This document shows positions 8,603 to 15,391 of a stretch of DNA of 33,346 nt, in pieces. Each line of letters begins with the position of its first letter. Position 1 is the first letter of the stretch. The notes under the pieces are model-generated. The model searched no databases and was not told the origin of the DNA. It was given only the letters and a program-made list of their open reading frames with translations. Both the position numbers and the translations under genes were made by a program. The stretch is from assembly GCA_900540625.1 (NCBI GenBank), contig UQGP01000027.1, forward strand, positions 1 to 33,346, in the 5' to 3' direction. This DNA comes from an uncultured Porphyromonadaceae bacterium. GTDB taxonomy: Bacteria; Bacteroidota; Bacteroidia; Bacteroidales; Muribaculaceae.

Positions 8603-9442
8603 CTATGATGTCTGAATGGATTGCTCCCTTAGCTTCCGGATGAGTTGTAGCGCGTAATGGCGACCGGCGTCTATAAGCGTCGGGTCGTGCGCATCGCTAT
8701 TGACTACTACCGGCACACCATCGGCGATGATACGCGGCAGCCATCGTTCGTCGGGGAACAGTCGTCCGAGACGAGACAATGCCTTGGTGTTGATTTCGGC
8801 CGTGATGCCCGAGGCTGCGACTTCGTGCAGGTATGCGTCCATAGTGTCCAAATACCAGCCGTGCTGTACCAGGTCCGGGTCAAAGACTACGCCGTTTTGT
8901 TCCACCTTGTCAAAGTGTCCGAGGATGTCCAGCCCTCCGCGAGCCAGCATCTCGGCGCTATGGTCGTAGAATGTGTGTACTACGTATTCGATGTCATCGC
9001 CGAAGTGCGTGTGCATATTGCGCATAAAGCGCTCGGGACTGCCGTCGATGTCTATATACAGACTGTGGTCGTCCTTGGCCGGGATAAAGTGTACCGAGCC
9101 GATGATATAGTCTAATCCCAAATCGCTGAAATACTGCGAAGAAGGTCCCCATTGAGTCCCGAGGTAGTCCACCTCCATAGAACGGTAGAAATGTACCTGC
9201 GGCCAACGCCGTCGGGCGGCATCCACTTCTGCGAAATATGTCGGGACATCCTCGGCCTTCATATTGCAGGGCGAGTCGATGGGCACGGGCGAATGGGGGC
9301 TGTATCCGTAATAGCGCATCCCGATCTTGGCGGCCGCCTCGGCAAAGGCTGCTATGTCGGCGTGTCCGTCGCAGAATTGGGTGTGCGAGTGAAAGTTATA
9401 TGCGGTGTCTGTACCTATGAGGGATTGAAAGTCTTTCATCAA
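8603..9442 (-). CDS. PHP-domain phosphatase, histidinol-phosphatase type
   Basis: A 279-residue metal-dependent phosphoesterase of the PHP family, closest in motif pattern to HisK/HisJ histidinol-phosphatases, which remove phosphate from L-histidinol phosphate in histidine synthesis. Metal ligands visible in order are H18 and H20 (NFHSHTQFCDG), H50 (SPHSP), E90 (SMEVDY), H118 (IGSVHFI), the later His in DILGHFDKV, and D and H in NSDAHDP. The length matches the family. It is not beside other his genes, so the physiological substrate may differ, as it does for many PHP enzymes. It starts 41 bases after cstA and is probably co-transcribed. Confidence 0.85.
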   Translation of the reverse strand: MMKDFQSLIGTDTAYNFHSHTQFCDGHADIAAFAEAAAKIGMRYYGYSPHSPVPIDSPCNMKAEDVPTYFAEVDAARRRWPQVHFYRSMEVDYLGTQWGPSSQYFSDLGLDYIIGSVHFIPAKDDHSLYIDIDGSPERFMRNMHTHFGDDIEYVVHTFYDHSAEMLARGGLDILGHFDKVEQNGVVFDPDLVQHGWYLDTMDAYLHEVAASGITAEINTKALSRLGRLFPDERWLPRIIADGVPVVVNSDAHDPTLIDAGRHYALQLIRKLREQSIQTS

Positions 9443-9483
9443 TTAGTAATACTCATCAGTTCGTTAAAGACCTCGGACCTTCA

Positions 9484-10920
9484 TCAGTCCTTGATTATGG
9501 GGTTGTTGCGGCGGAAACGTATCAGCCAACGAGCAAAAAGCAGAGCCGCTATTGCGGCTGTGGCTACGCCTATGGCCGTGGCCACGCCCCGGTCAAGGCC
9601 GAAGCCTTCGGGACGGCGTGCAAACAGCAGATAAGATACGCTTACCGTGGTCATAAACATGGCCGGCAATATAGTGATAATAAATGCCTTGCCGTGACGC
9701 GCCAGATAGACCGTGCAGGCCCACAGCGTGAAGACCGCCAGCGTCTGATTGCTCCATGCAAAGTAGCGCCATAGTACGTTGAAGTCTATCATCATCACCA
9801 CGATGCAAGCGGCGAATATCGGTATGCTTGCCACCAATCGATGCCATAGTTTTTTCTGGGTAAAAGAGAACATATCGGCGGCGGTCAGGCGTGCCGAGCG
9901 AAGAGCGGTGTCTCCCGTAGTGATAGGTGCGGCGATGACGCCCAGCAGCGCAAGTATGCCTCCGACGGTGCCCAGCCAGGATATGCTGACGTCCTGTACC
10001 AATGCTCCGGCGCTGTTGTTGTGTGCGGCCATGTATTCGCCCAGTTGCGAGTATCCGCCGGTGAATGCGATGGCTGCCGCCGCCCAAATCAGTGCTACAA
10101 GGCCTTCGGCGACCATAGCTCCGTAGAATATGGGGCGGGCAAGGCGTTCGTTGGTCAGGCAGCGCGTCATCATCGGCGATTGAGTGGCGTGGAAGCCGGA
10201 GATGGCGCCGCAGGCTATGGAGACAAACATCATAGGGAACACCGGGTTGTCGCCGTTGCGTGAGGCAAGGCCGTCGGCAAAACCGTCCGGAATGGTGACA
10301 TCACCGAACAGCATATAACCCATCAGACCTACGGCCATGAACAGTAGTGCGGCGCCGAATAGGGGATATATATTGCCGATAAGTTTGTCTATGGGCAGTA
10401 GCGTGGCCAGGATGTAGTAGCCGAAGATTAGTGCTATCCATATCGTATTGTCCCACTGCGTCATCCTGAAGAGTAAGTCGGCGGGTGTGACCACGAATAC
10501 GGCTGCCACCAAAATCAGCAACACCACCGAGAATATGCGTATGACGTTCTTTATGGAAGTACCCAACTGGCTGCCTACGATTTCGGGTAGCGATTTGCCT
10601 CCCATACGCAGCGACATCATTGCCGAAATAAAGTCGTGGACACCGCCGGCGAATATCGTTCCGAGAACAATCCATAAAAAGGCTGCCGGCCCGAACATCA
10701 CGCCCATGATGGCGCCGAAAATCGGGCCAAGGCCCGCAATATTCAGAAATTGAATCAGGAATACCTTCCATGCCGGCATCGGCACATAGTCCACGCCGTC
10801 CTTGAGGGCGTGTGCCGGGGTAAGGCGTTTGGGGTCTATACCAAAGACTTTTTCGACCAATGTCCCGTATACGATATATCCACCGACAAGTATTGCCAGT
10901 GCTACAAGAAATGCTGCCAT
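9484..10920 (-). CDS. cstA: CstA-family carbon-starvation transporter
   Basis: A 478-residue polytopic membrane protein. CstA/BtsT proteins import pyruvate or peptides, often on entry into carbon limitation. Family signatures are DYVPMPAWKVFLIQFLNIAG, the long GPIFGAIMGVMFGPAAFLWI segment, FAGGVHDFISAMMSLRMGG and SIACGAISGFHATQSPMMTR. It is shorter than E. coli CstA (about 700 residues); shorter versions like this are found in the family and the ORF looks complete. It is the first gene of a probable transcript with the PHP phosphatase, C11 peptidase and MscS-like genes. A -7 element lies 136 bases upstream and the leader between contains small hairpins, so post-transcriptional control is possible. 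The transported substrate is not determined. Confidence 0.93.
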   Translation of the reverse strand: MAAFLVALAILVGGYIVYGTLVEKVFGIDPKRLTPAHALKDGVDYVPMPAWKVFLIQFLNIAGLGPIFGAIMGVMFGPAAFLWIVLGTIFAGGVHDFISAMMSLRMGGKSLPEIVGSQLGTSIKNVIRIFSVVLLILVAAVFVVTPADLLFRMTQWDNTIWIALIFGYYILATLLPIDKLIGNIYPLFGAALLFMAVGLMGYMLFGDVTIPDGFADGLASRNGDNPVFPMMFVSIACGAISGFHATQSPMMTRCLTNERLARPIFYGAMVAEGLVALIWAAAAIAFTGGYSQLGEYMAAHNNSAGALVQDVSISWLGTVGGILALLGVIAAPITTGDTALRSARLTAADMFSFTQKKLWHRLVASIPIFAACIVVMMIDFNVLWRYFAWSNQTLAVFTLWACTVYLARHGKAFIITILPAMFMTTVSVSYLLFARRPEGFGLDRGVATAIGVATAAIAALLFARWLIRFRRNNPIIKD

Positions 10921-10970
10921 AAGGGTAATGTGTTCATTGATGGTGATATGTGGCGTAATAACGCTTGATG

Positions 10971-10990
10971 GCGCACTCCGGAGGGTGCGC
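10971..10990 (-). promoter_or_regulatory. Leader hairpin of cstA mRNA
   Basis: A 20-base near-palindrome (GCGCACTCCGGAGGGTGCGC) beginning 51 bases before the cstA start codon, inside the predicted 5' untranslated region. It is too short and lacks a T-run for a normal terminator. It could affect ribosome access or message stability; this is inference. Confidence 0.4.
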
Positions 10991-11055
10991 TCACAAGTAC
11001 CATAGCCTAAACCCTGCCGTCTCGTCTATGAGGCGAAACGGCCGTTGATTCTCCA

Positions 11056-11063
11056 CAAAATTA
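11056..11063 (-). promoter_or_regulatory. -7 promoter element for the cstA transcript
   Basis: The minus strand reads TAATTTTG (TAnnTTTG). No TTG is seen at the right -33 distance. If used, it gives a leader of about 125-130 nt. Confidence 0.5.
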
Positions 11064-11268
11064 CAAAAAAATTCGGCATCTGAATATATCGCGTTTCCAA
11101 AAATTAAAAGGTGTAGTAGCGGCTTGTCCGAAAAGGCTGGTATGTCTCAATAGACGAGACCATGTCGCGCGTCATTGTATGACGCCTTATAGATATATTA
11201 TGTGTGATGTGTTTTGTGTCATCGAAGCCTTTTTAAAATTTTTTGGCCACAAAAAGCATCCGAAGTTA

Positions 11269-11298
11269 TTGTCCGTCGCAAAAAAAAGAGTACATTTG
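11269..11298 (+). promoter_or_regulatory. Promoter for the ferredoxin gene
   Basis: TTG at 11269-11271, 19 bases, then TACATTTG at 11291-11298, a close match to the Bacteroidota consensus. The start codon is 58 bases downstream of the -7 box. Confidence 0.75.
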
Positions 11299-11356
11299 CA
11301 GACCCCAAATCGGACGAAACGTAATTATTCACAACAAAACACAACATTAAACCACT

Positions 11357-11527
11357 ATGGCTTACGTAATTACAGACATCTGCGTGGCTTGCGGCACATG
11401 TCAGCCCGTATGCCCCGTTGAAGCTATCAGCGAAGGTGATATCTATCACATCGATCCCGACACCTGCATCGAATGCGGCAGCTGTGCCGAGGTATGCCCC
11501 ACCGGAGCTATCAATCCCCCGGCATAA
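11357..11527 (+). CDS. Small 2[4Fe-4S] ferredoxin
   Basis: A 56-residue protein read directly from ATG 11357-11359 to TAA 11525-11527. It contains two bacterial-type cluster motifs of the form CxxCxxCxxxCP: CVACGTCQPVCP near residue 9 and CIECGSCAEVCP near residue 38. These bind two low-potential [4Fe-4S] clusters in a clostridial-type ferredoxin, a soluble cytoplasmic electron carrier for enzymes such as pyruvate:ferredoxin oxidoreductase. The length is typical (about 55 residues). It has its own strong promoter and terminator and so appears monocistronic, consistent with a high-demand protein. No partner oxidoreductase is next to it. Confidence 0.96.
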   Translation: MAYVITDICVACGTCQPVCPVEAISEGDIYHIDPDTCIECGSCAEVCPTGAINPPA

Positions 11528-11546
11528 GTAATAGCTTACGCCATAA

Positions 11547-11589
11547 AAAAGCGGTGCGCGTCTTCGCAAGGAAGTCGCGCACCGCTTTT
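11547..11589. terminator. Bidirectional terminator between the ferredoxin gene and fabD
   Basis: A perfect 14-base inverted repeat (AAAAGCGGTGCGCG at 11547-11560, complement at 11576-11589) with a 15-base loop. The A-run on one side and T-run on the other make it a rho-independent terminator in both directions, between the convergent genes ending at 11527 and 11617. Confidence 0.92.
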
Positions 11590-11616
11590 CTTGTACCTAT
11601 GCGGTAGTGCCGATGC

Positions 11617-12495
11617 TTATTGCATACCGCTGACGGCTACGCTGCGGTCGATTTTGGACACGAGGCCTTGCAGGACTTTGCCCGGGCCGAGTTCCACGAA
11701 TTCGGTAGCTCCGTCGGCAATCATATTGCGCACGCTCTGAGTCCAGCGTACCGGGGCGGTGAGCTGAGCTACGAGGTTGGCCTTGATTTCGGCAGGATCG
11801 GTATGGGGCTTGGCGTCTACATTCTGATATACGGGGCAACGCGGAACGCTGAAGGTGGTGGCGTCAATTGCTGCGGCGAGCTTGGCGCGGGCAGGTTCCA
11901 TGCAGGGAGAGTGGAAACCACCGCCGACTTTCAGCTTGAGTGCGCGTTTTGCTCCGGCTTCGAGAGCCTTGGCGCAGGCAGCATCGATGGCGTCATTTTC
12001 GCCCGAAATCACGATTTGTCCGGGGCAGTTGTAGTTGGCGCAAACTACCACGCCTTCGACTTCCTTGCAGATGTTTTCGACAGCCTCGTCAGACAGAGCG
12101 ATGATGGCGGCCATAGTCGAGGGGTTGAGCTCGCATGCTTCCTGCATTGCGTGGGCACGGGCGGCGACGAGGCGCAGGCCGTCTTCGAAGCGCATAGCTC
12201 CGGCGGCTACGAGTGCCGAAAATTCGCCCAGCGAGTGTCCGGCAACCATGTCGGGACGGAAGTCTTCGCCCAAAGCGAGGGCAAGGCTTACGCTGTGGAT
12301 AAAGATGGCGGGTTGGGTGACTGCGGTTTGACGAAGATCTTCGTCTGTACCGCTAAACATCAAATCGGTGATGCGAAATCCCAAAATTTCGTTGGCACGC
12401 TCCATCGTTTCGCGTACCTGCGCATTATTGTCGTAAAGGTCCTTGCCCATACCGACAAACTGCGCCCCCTGTCCGGGGAATACGTATGCTTTCAT
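11617..12495 (-). CDS. fabD: Malonyl-CoA:ACP transacylase
   Basis: A 292-residue cytoplasmic enzyme that transfers malonyl from CoA to acyl carrier protein to supply fatty-acid elongation. FPGQGAQFVGMGKDL (residues 6-20) is the N-terminal signature, GHSLGE carries the nucleophile S88, R113 in AARAHAMQEA corresponds to the malonyl-carboxylate-binding Arg, and H195 in GGGFHSPCM is the catalytic His. The C-terminal GPGKVLQGLVSKI is conserved. The length is normal for FabD. It stands alone here, without other fab genes, divergent from tatA with a shared promoter region. Confidence 0.97.
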   Translation of the reverse strand: MKAYVFPGQGAQFVGMGKDLYDNNAQVRETMERANEILGFRITDLMFSGTDEDLRQTAVTQPAIFIHSVSLALALGEDFRPDMVAGHSLGEFSALVAAGAMRFEDGLRLVAARAHAMQEACELNPSTMAAIIALSDEAVENICKEVEGVVVCANYNCPGQIVISGENDAIDAACAKALEAGAKRALKLKVGGGFHSPCMEPARAKLAAAIDATTFSVPRCPVYQNVDAKPHTDPAEIKANLVAQLTAPVRWTQSVRNMIADGATEFVELGPGKVLQGLVSKIDRSVAVSGMQ

Positions 12496-12555
12496 ATTGG
12501 AATTATTGGTTTGGAAATTACTTTTTTACCTTGAAATTATTGTTTTTTAGGACTG

Positions 12556-12593
12556 CAAAGTTAGCGATTTTTCGGAAAATATAACTAACTTTG
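12556..12593. promoter_or_regulatory. Back-to-back promoters for fabD and tatA
   Basis: TAACTTTG on the minus strand (12556-12563, toward fabD) and TAACTTTG on the plus strand (12586-12593, toward tatA) are identical -7 boxes, forming an 8-base inverted repeat with 22 bases between. Each box lies close to where the other promoter's -33 element should be, and neither has a TTG at 19-21 bases. The distances to the start codons are 60 bases (fabD) and 63 bases (tatA). Confidence 0.6.
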
Positions 12594-12656
12594 GCGTCGC
12601 AACGTGACGCGCCATTTTACCGCGCCATGTTTCTTAACAGATAAAATTCAGAAAAT

Positions 12657-13040
12657 ATGCTTACTACGATACCTCTCATCTTTGGGATGCGCGGTCCCCA
12701 ATTGATATTTATTTTAGTTGTCATTTTGCTGATTTTCGGCGCATCGCGCCTTCCCAAGATTATGCGTAATATGGGACGCGGCGTCCACCAGTTCAAGCAG
12801 GGCCTCGAAGATGCTAAAGAGGAGATGAATAAGCCGATACGCCGTGCCGACGACCGCTACCGTGCCGACCGTGACCGTCGTGCCGACGACCGCTACCATG
12901 ACGAGCGAGACCGCCGCGACGATGACCGCCGCGACGACGACCGTTACCGTGACGACCGTGACCGCCGCGACGACGACCGTTATCGTGACGACCGTGACCG
13001 CCGCGATGGTTATCGCGACCGTTACACAGACAAAGACTGA
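12657..13040 (+). CDS. tatA: Twin-arginine translocase TatA-type subunit with Arg/Asp repeat tail
   Basis: A 127-residue protein. Residues 1-60 are a standard TatA/TatE unit: a short periplasmic N-terminus, one membrane helix (about 14-28, LIFILVVILLIFGAS), the hinge FGASRLPKI and an amphipathic helix (MRNMGRGVHQFKQGLEDAKEEM). TatA oligomers form the passage through which folded twin-arginine proteins cross the inner membrane. The tail from residue 62 is unusual. It is almost only Arg, Asp and Tyr, built of 12-residue repeats (64-75, 76-87, 93-104, 105-116; the last two are identical, DDDRYRDDRDRR). It is a near-neutral polyampholyte, probably disordered and cytoplasmic. tatC follows 17 bases later, so the two are co-transcribed. 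Confidence 0.93.
   Translation: MLTTIPLIFGMRGPQLIFILVVILLIFGASRLPKIMRNMGRGVHQFKQGLEDAKEEMNKPIRRADDRYRADRDRRADDRYHDERDRRDDDRRDDDRYRDDRDRRDDDRYRDDRDRRDGYRDRYTDKD
12846..13004 (+). repeat. 36-base in-frame tandem repeat in tatA
   Basis: Units at 12846-12881, 12882-12917, a 15-base partial unit at 12918-12932, then 12933-12968 and 12969-13004. The last two differ by only a base or so and encode the same 12 residues. In-frame units of this kind can change copy number by slippage without breaking the gene. Confidence 0.85.
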
Positions 13041-13057
13041 CCTTAAAGCTGCCTGAC

Positions 13058-13981
13058 GTGTCCGAACGCGAGAGTGACGACATACGGCGGGAAGGGCGCA
13101 GCGACGAGATGTCTTTTTGGAAGCATCTGGCCGAGTTGCGCGGTGTGCTTGTGCGCATATTCGCATTCCTGCTGGTGCTGGTGATTGTGTTCTTCTGCTG
13201 TATGCGGTGGATCTTCGAGCACATCATTACCGCTCCGTGTTCGCAGGATTTCATCACCTATCGATTTTTGGGGTTTATCAGCGGCGACGGCGACTGGTTG
13301 CCCGATTTCGGCAGTACCGGATTTCATGTCGATCTGATCAGCATCAACCTCACCAGTCAATTTATGACACAGATGAGCGCCTCGTTGTGGCTGGCGTTCA
13401 TAATCGGCTTTCCGATAGTTATATATCTGCTTTGGACGTTCATACGCCCCGGGTTGTATCGACGCGAGCGCCGCGGCGCCCGTCGCGCCTTCCTTTGGGG
13501 CAATGTAATGTTTTATGCAGGGTGTGCCGTGGGATACTTTATCGTTTTCCCGATGGCGCTTCGTTTCCTGTCCCAGTATAGCCTGTCGGACCGTATCACC
13601 AATACCATCACGCTCGACTCCTATATGGACACATTTTACCTGCTTACGCTGGCTATGGGCGTGTTGTTCGAATTGCCGCTATTGGCTTGGATGTTAGGCC
13701 GTATGGGAGTTCTCAAGCGAAGCTTTTTCAGCCGTTCGCGCCGCTATGCCATAGTGGTGATTTTGGTGATTAGCTCCATCATTACGCCCACCAGCGACTT
13801 GTTTACGCTCATGATAGTTTTCTTGCCGGTTTACGCTCTCTGGGAGGCCAGTGCGCTGCTCGTGCCCAAAGGCGACGACAAAAAGCTTTCGGAAGACGAC
13901 GAAGTCGAGGACCGAGACGAGGCATACCGAGGCGAGGCATACCGAGATGAAACTTATCGAGACGACGCGCATTTCGAATGA
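13058..13981 (+). CDS. tatC: Twin-arginine translocase subunit TatC
   Basis: A 307-residue, six-helix inner-membrane protein that recognises twin-arginine signal peptides. The N-terminal MSFWKHLAELRG (from residue 18) is the TatC signature (F, H/E-L-R). The long first periplasmic loop, the RPGLYRRERRGARR cytoplasmic loop and the later helices (ELPLLAWMLG, IVVILVISSIITPTSD) follow the family order. The start is uncertain: GTG at 13058 gives the length stated, whereas ATG at 13109 begins exactly at MSFWKHL and would give 290 residues. The C-terminus is extended by about 40 charged residues with pentapeptide repeats (DEAYR, GEAYR, DETYR, DDAHF; residues 287-306), echoing the repeat tail of TatA upstream. 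Confidence 0.95.
   Translation: MSERESDDIRREGRSDEMSFWKHLAELRGVLVRIFAFLLVLVIVFFCCMRWIFEHIITAPCSQDFITYRFLGFISGDGDWLPDFGSTGFHVDLISINLTSQFMTQMSASLWLAFIIGFPIVIYLLWTFIRPGLYRRERRGARRAFLWGNVMFYAGCAVGYFIVFPMALRFLSQYSLSDRITNTITLDSYMDTFYLLTLAMGVLFELPLLAWMLGRMGVLKRSFFSRSRRYAIVVILVISSIITPTSDLFTLMIVFLPVYALWEASALLVPKGDDKKLSEDDEVEDRDEAYRGEAYRDETYRDDAHFE
13916..13975 (+). repeat. 15-base in-frame tandem repeat at the end of tatC
   Basis: Four consecutive 15-base units (13916-13930, 13931-13945, 13946-13960, 13961-13975) encode DEAYR, GEAYR, DETYR and DDAHF. The first two differ by one base near the unit start; the others have drifted. Confidence 0.75.
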
Positions 13982-14407
13982 AAAAAATCGGCAAAATGCC
14001 GAGTGTCGCGAAAAACGGTGTGTAAGTGGCTCTTAGTAGGGCATTGGCGAAAAAATCGAAAAAAATGTAAATCGCTTGTTGCCTGAATCAAAAAAAAACA
14101 TTAATTTTGCGGATGTATATGCGTGTCCCAAGCATTGCGTATACACGAATACTTGTATATCTGCAAGTTTCCGTGCGACTGAACCTACGATGAACCTGGC
14201 CTTGTATCACCAAATCTAAGTCATGTACATCACCCTCTACTATGTTTGCCGCCGGTAATGGTGGCAATGACATCCGTTTGTGTGGAAAATGCCGTACGAC
14301 GTTTCGTGGCGTTCGCACGACAGACCATAAGGCAGGCCGATGTCACCGCAAAACATTCAATTTATAACTATATCACCTAATAACCTAATCACCCAAACTT
14401 AACCAGT
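13982..14407 (+). other. Long intergenic region and leader of the TolB-like gene
   Basis: 426 bases. A small hairpin right after tatC (TCGGCA 13988-13993, TGCCGA 13997-14002, no T-run) may be a weak terminator. A promoter lies at 14079-14109. The transcript would then have about 290 nt before the start codon at 14408. This leader can form several stems: 14115-14122 with 14137-14144, 14246-14253 with 14260-14267 (TTGCCGCC, loop GGTAAT), and alternatively 14110-14116 with 14270-14276. No known RNA class is recognised. A 37-codon ORF at 14267-14380 is present but not convincing. Confidence 0.5.
14079..14109 (+). promoter_or_regulatory. Promoter for the TolB-like/amidase operon
   Basis: TTG at 14079-14081, 20 bases (largely A-rich), then TAATTTTG at 14102-14109. 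This is a good consensus match, with transcription expected to start near 14115. Confidence 0.72.
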
Positions 14408-15382
14408 ATGAAAACCAAGCTTATCTTGGCGGCTATGCTCCTGGGCTCGGCTACAATGTATGCAGCCGGACTTAAGACTGGCCAACTCAGCAACGTCACC
14501 AAAGTGACTGCTGACCGTTCCATGCGCTACGAAAGTCCCGTATGGTCTCCCGACGGCGCCATGATAGCCTTCACCGGTGAAGGCTATGACGGCCTCTACG
14601 TCATGCAGGCTAACGGCAAAAACGTTAAAAAAGTTTCGGCAGACACCGGCGTAGGCTACGGCTTCCGTTGGAGTGCCGACAGCCGCGAAGTCTTAGTTCG
14701 CGACACCCGTTGGCTTACAGAAGCCGACGGTTCGAGCAAGCGTGTACACGCCGCTTGGGCCATCGAAGTATCCAATGGTACCAAGGTGCGCATGTCGCAG
14801 GACCTCGAGCTGATGTCCCCGGCTGCATGGAGCTACACCCCCTCCGGAAAGAAGAGCGTCATCTGCGAGGCCAAGGCTGTTGCCAACCGCCTTCCCGCAG
14901 TACCCATGCAGGCCATGACCATGGCCAAGCAGGTCCAGACACTCGACCCCATGCCCGAAGTGTCATTTGTAGAGGATTACGAAAACCTCTATGTTCTGAC
15001 GGCTGACGGCAACAAGCGTCTGCTCAACCGCGGCGCCTCCTTCAACGCACAGCTCTCGCCTGATGGCAAGAAAGTCGTGTTCAATGAAATGGACAATATT
15101 GTTGTCATCAATATCGACGGCACGGGCAAACGTGTTCTCGGCATCGGCTTCCGTCCCCAATGGGTAGGCAACAGCCAGATTGTGTACGAGCGCACTACCG
15201 ATAACGGTCACAGCTACCTCACCGGCGAGCTCTACATTCTCAATATCAACGGTGGCGCCGAGAAAGCCCTCACCAATTCGCGCGACCGCATCGAGATGTA
15301 TCCCTCCATCTCCCCCGACGGGAACAAGATTGCTTTTGTGTCTAACACCGACGGTCAGATTTACGTCGCCGATCTCAAATAA
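14408..15382 (+). CDS. Secreted TolB-like beta-propeller protein
   Basis: A 324-residue exported protein with a signal peptide (residues 1-20, LILAAMLLGSATMYAAG). Its body is made of PD40/TolB-type propeller repeats, recognisable by the S-P-D-G-x-x-I-A-F pattern: SPVWSPDGAMIAFTGE (43-58), a degenerate copy WSADSREVLV, AQLSPDGKKVVFNE and SISPDGNKIAFVSNTDG (300-316), ending in IYVADLK. It has no Tol-domain N-terminus, so it is not TolB itself. The gene is followed after 9 bases by the large amidase, so the two are surely co-transcribed and may act together at the cell surface or periplasm. The function and ligand are unknown. Confidence 0.85.
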   Translation: MKTKLILAAMLLGSATMYAAGLKTGQLSNVTKVTADRSMRYESPVWSPDGAMIAFTGEGYDGLYVMQANGKNVKKVSADTGVGYGFRWSADSREVLVRDTRWLTEADGSSKRVHAAWAIEVSNGTKVRMSQDLELMSPAAWSYTPSGKKSVICEAKAVANRLPAVPMQAMTMAKQVQTLDPMPEVSFVEDYENLYVLTADGNKRLLNRGASFNAQLSPDGKKVVFNEMDNIVVINIDGTGKRVLGIGFRPQWVGNSQIVYERTTDNGHSYLTGELYILNINGGAEKALTNSRDRIEMYPSISPDGNKIAFVSNTDGQIYVADLK

Positions 15383-15391
15383 CACACTGCC

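Larger units (their letters stand above)
10921..11356. other. Divergent intergenic region between cstA and the ferredoxin gene
   Basis: 436 bases without a gene. It holds the cstA -7 element (11056-11063, minus), a hairpin in the cstA leader (GCGCAC 10971-10976 with GTGCGC 10985-10990), a small stem at 11169-11174/11180-11185, and the ferredoxin promoter (11269-11298, plus). A stretch around 11230-11290 is strongly A/T-rich. No convincing small ORF is seen. Confidence 0.6.

Noticed and set aside
11620..12534. 304-codon plus-strand open frame opposite fabD
   Set aside because: Same effect; fabD has all catalytic motifs and the antisense product looks like no family.
12846..13004. CRISPR-like regular repeats
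   Set aside because: The repeats are contiguous, in frame, code for Arg/Asp units of TatA and have no unique spacers.
14267..14380. 37-codon ORF in the leader of the TolB-like gene
   Set aside because: It has no recognisable features, overlaps predicted RNA stems and is the length expected by chance.
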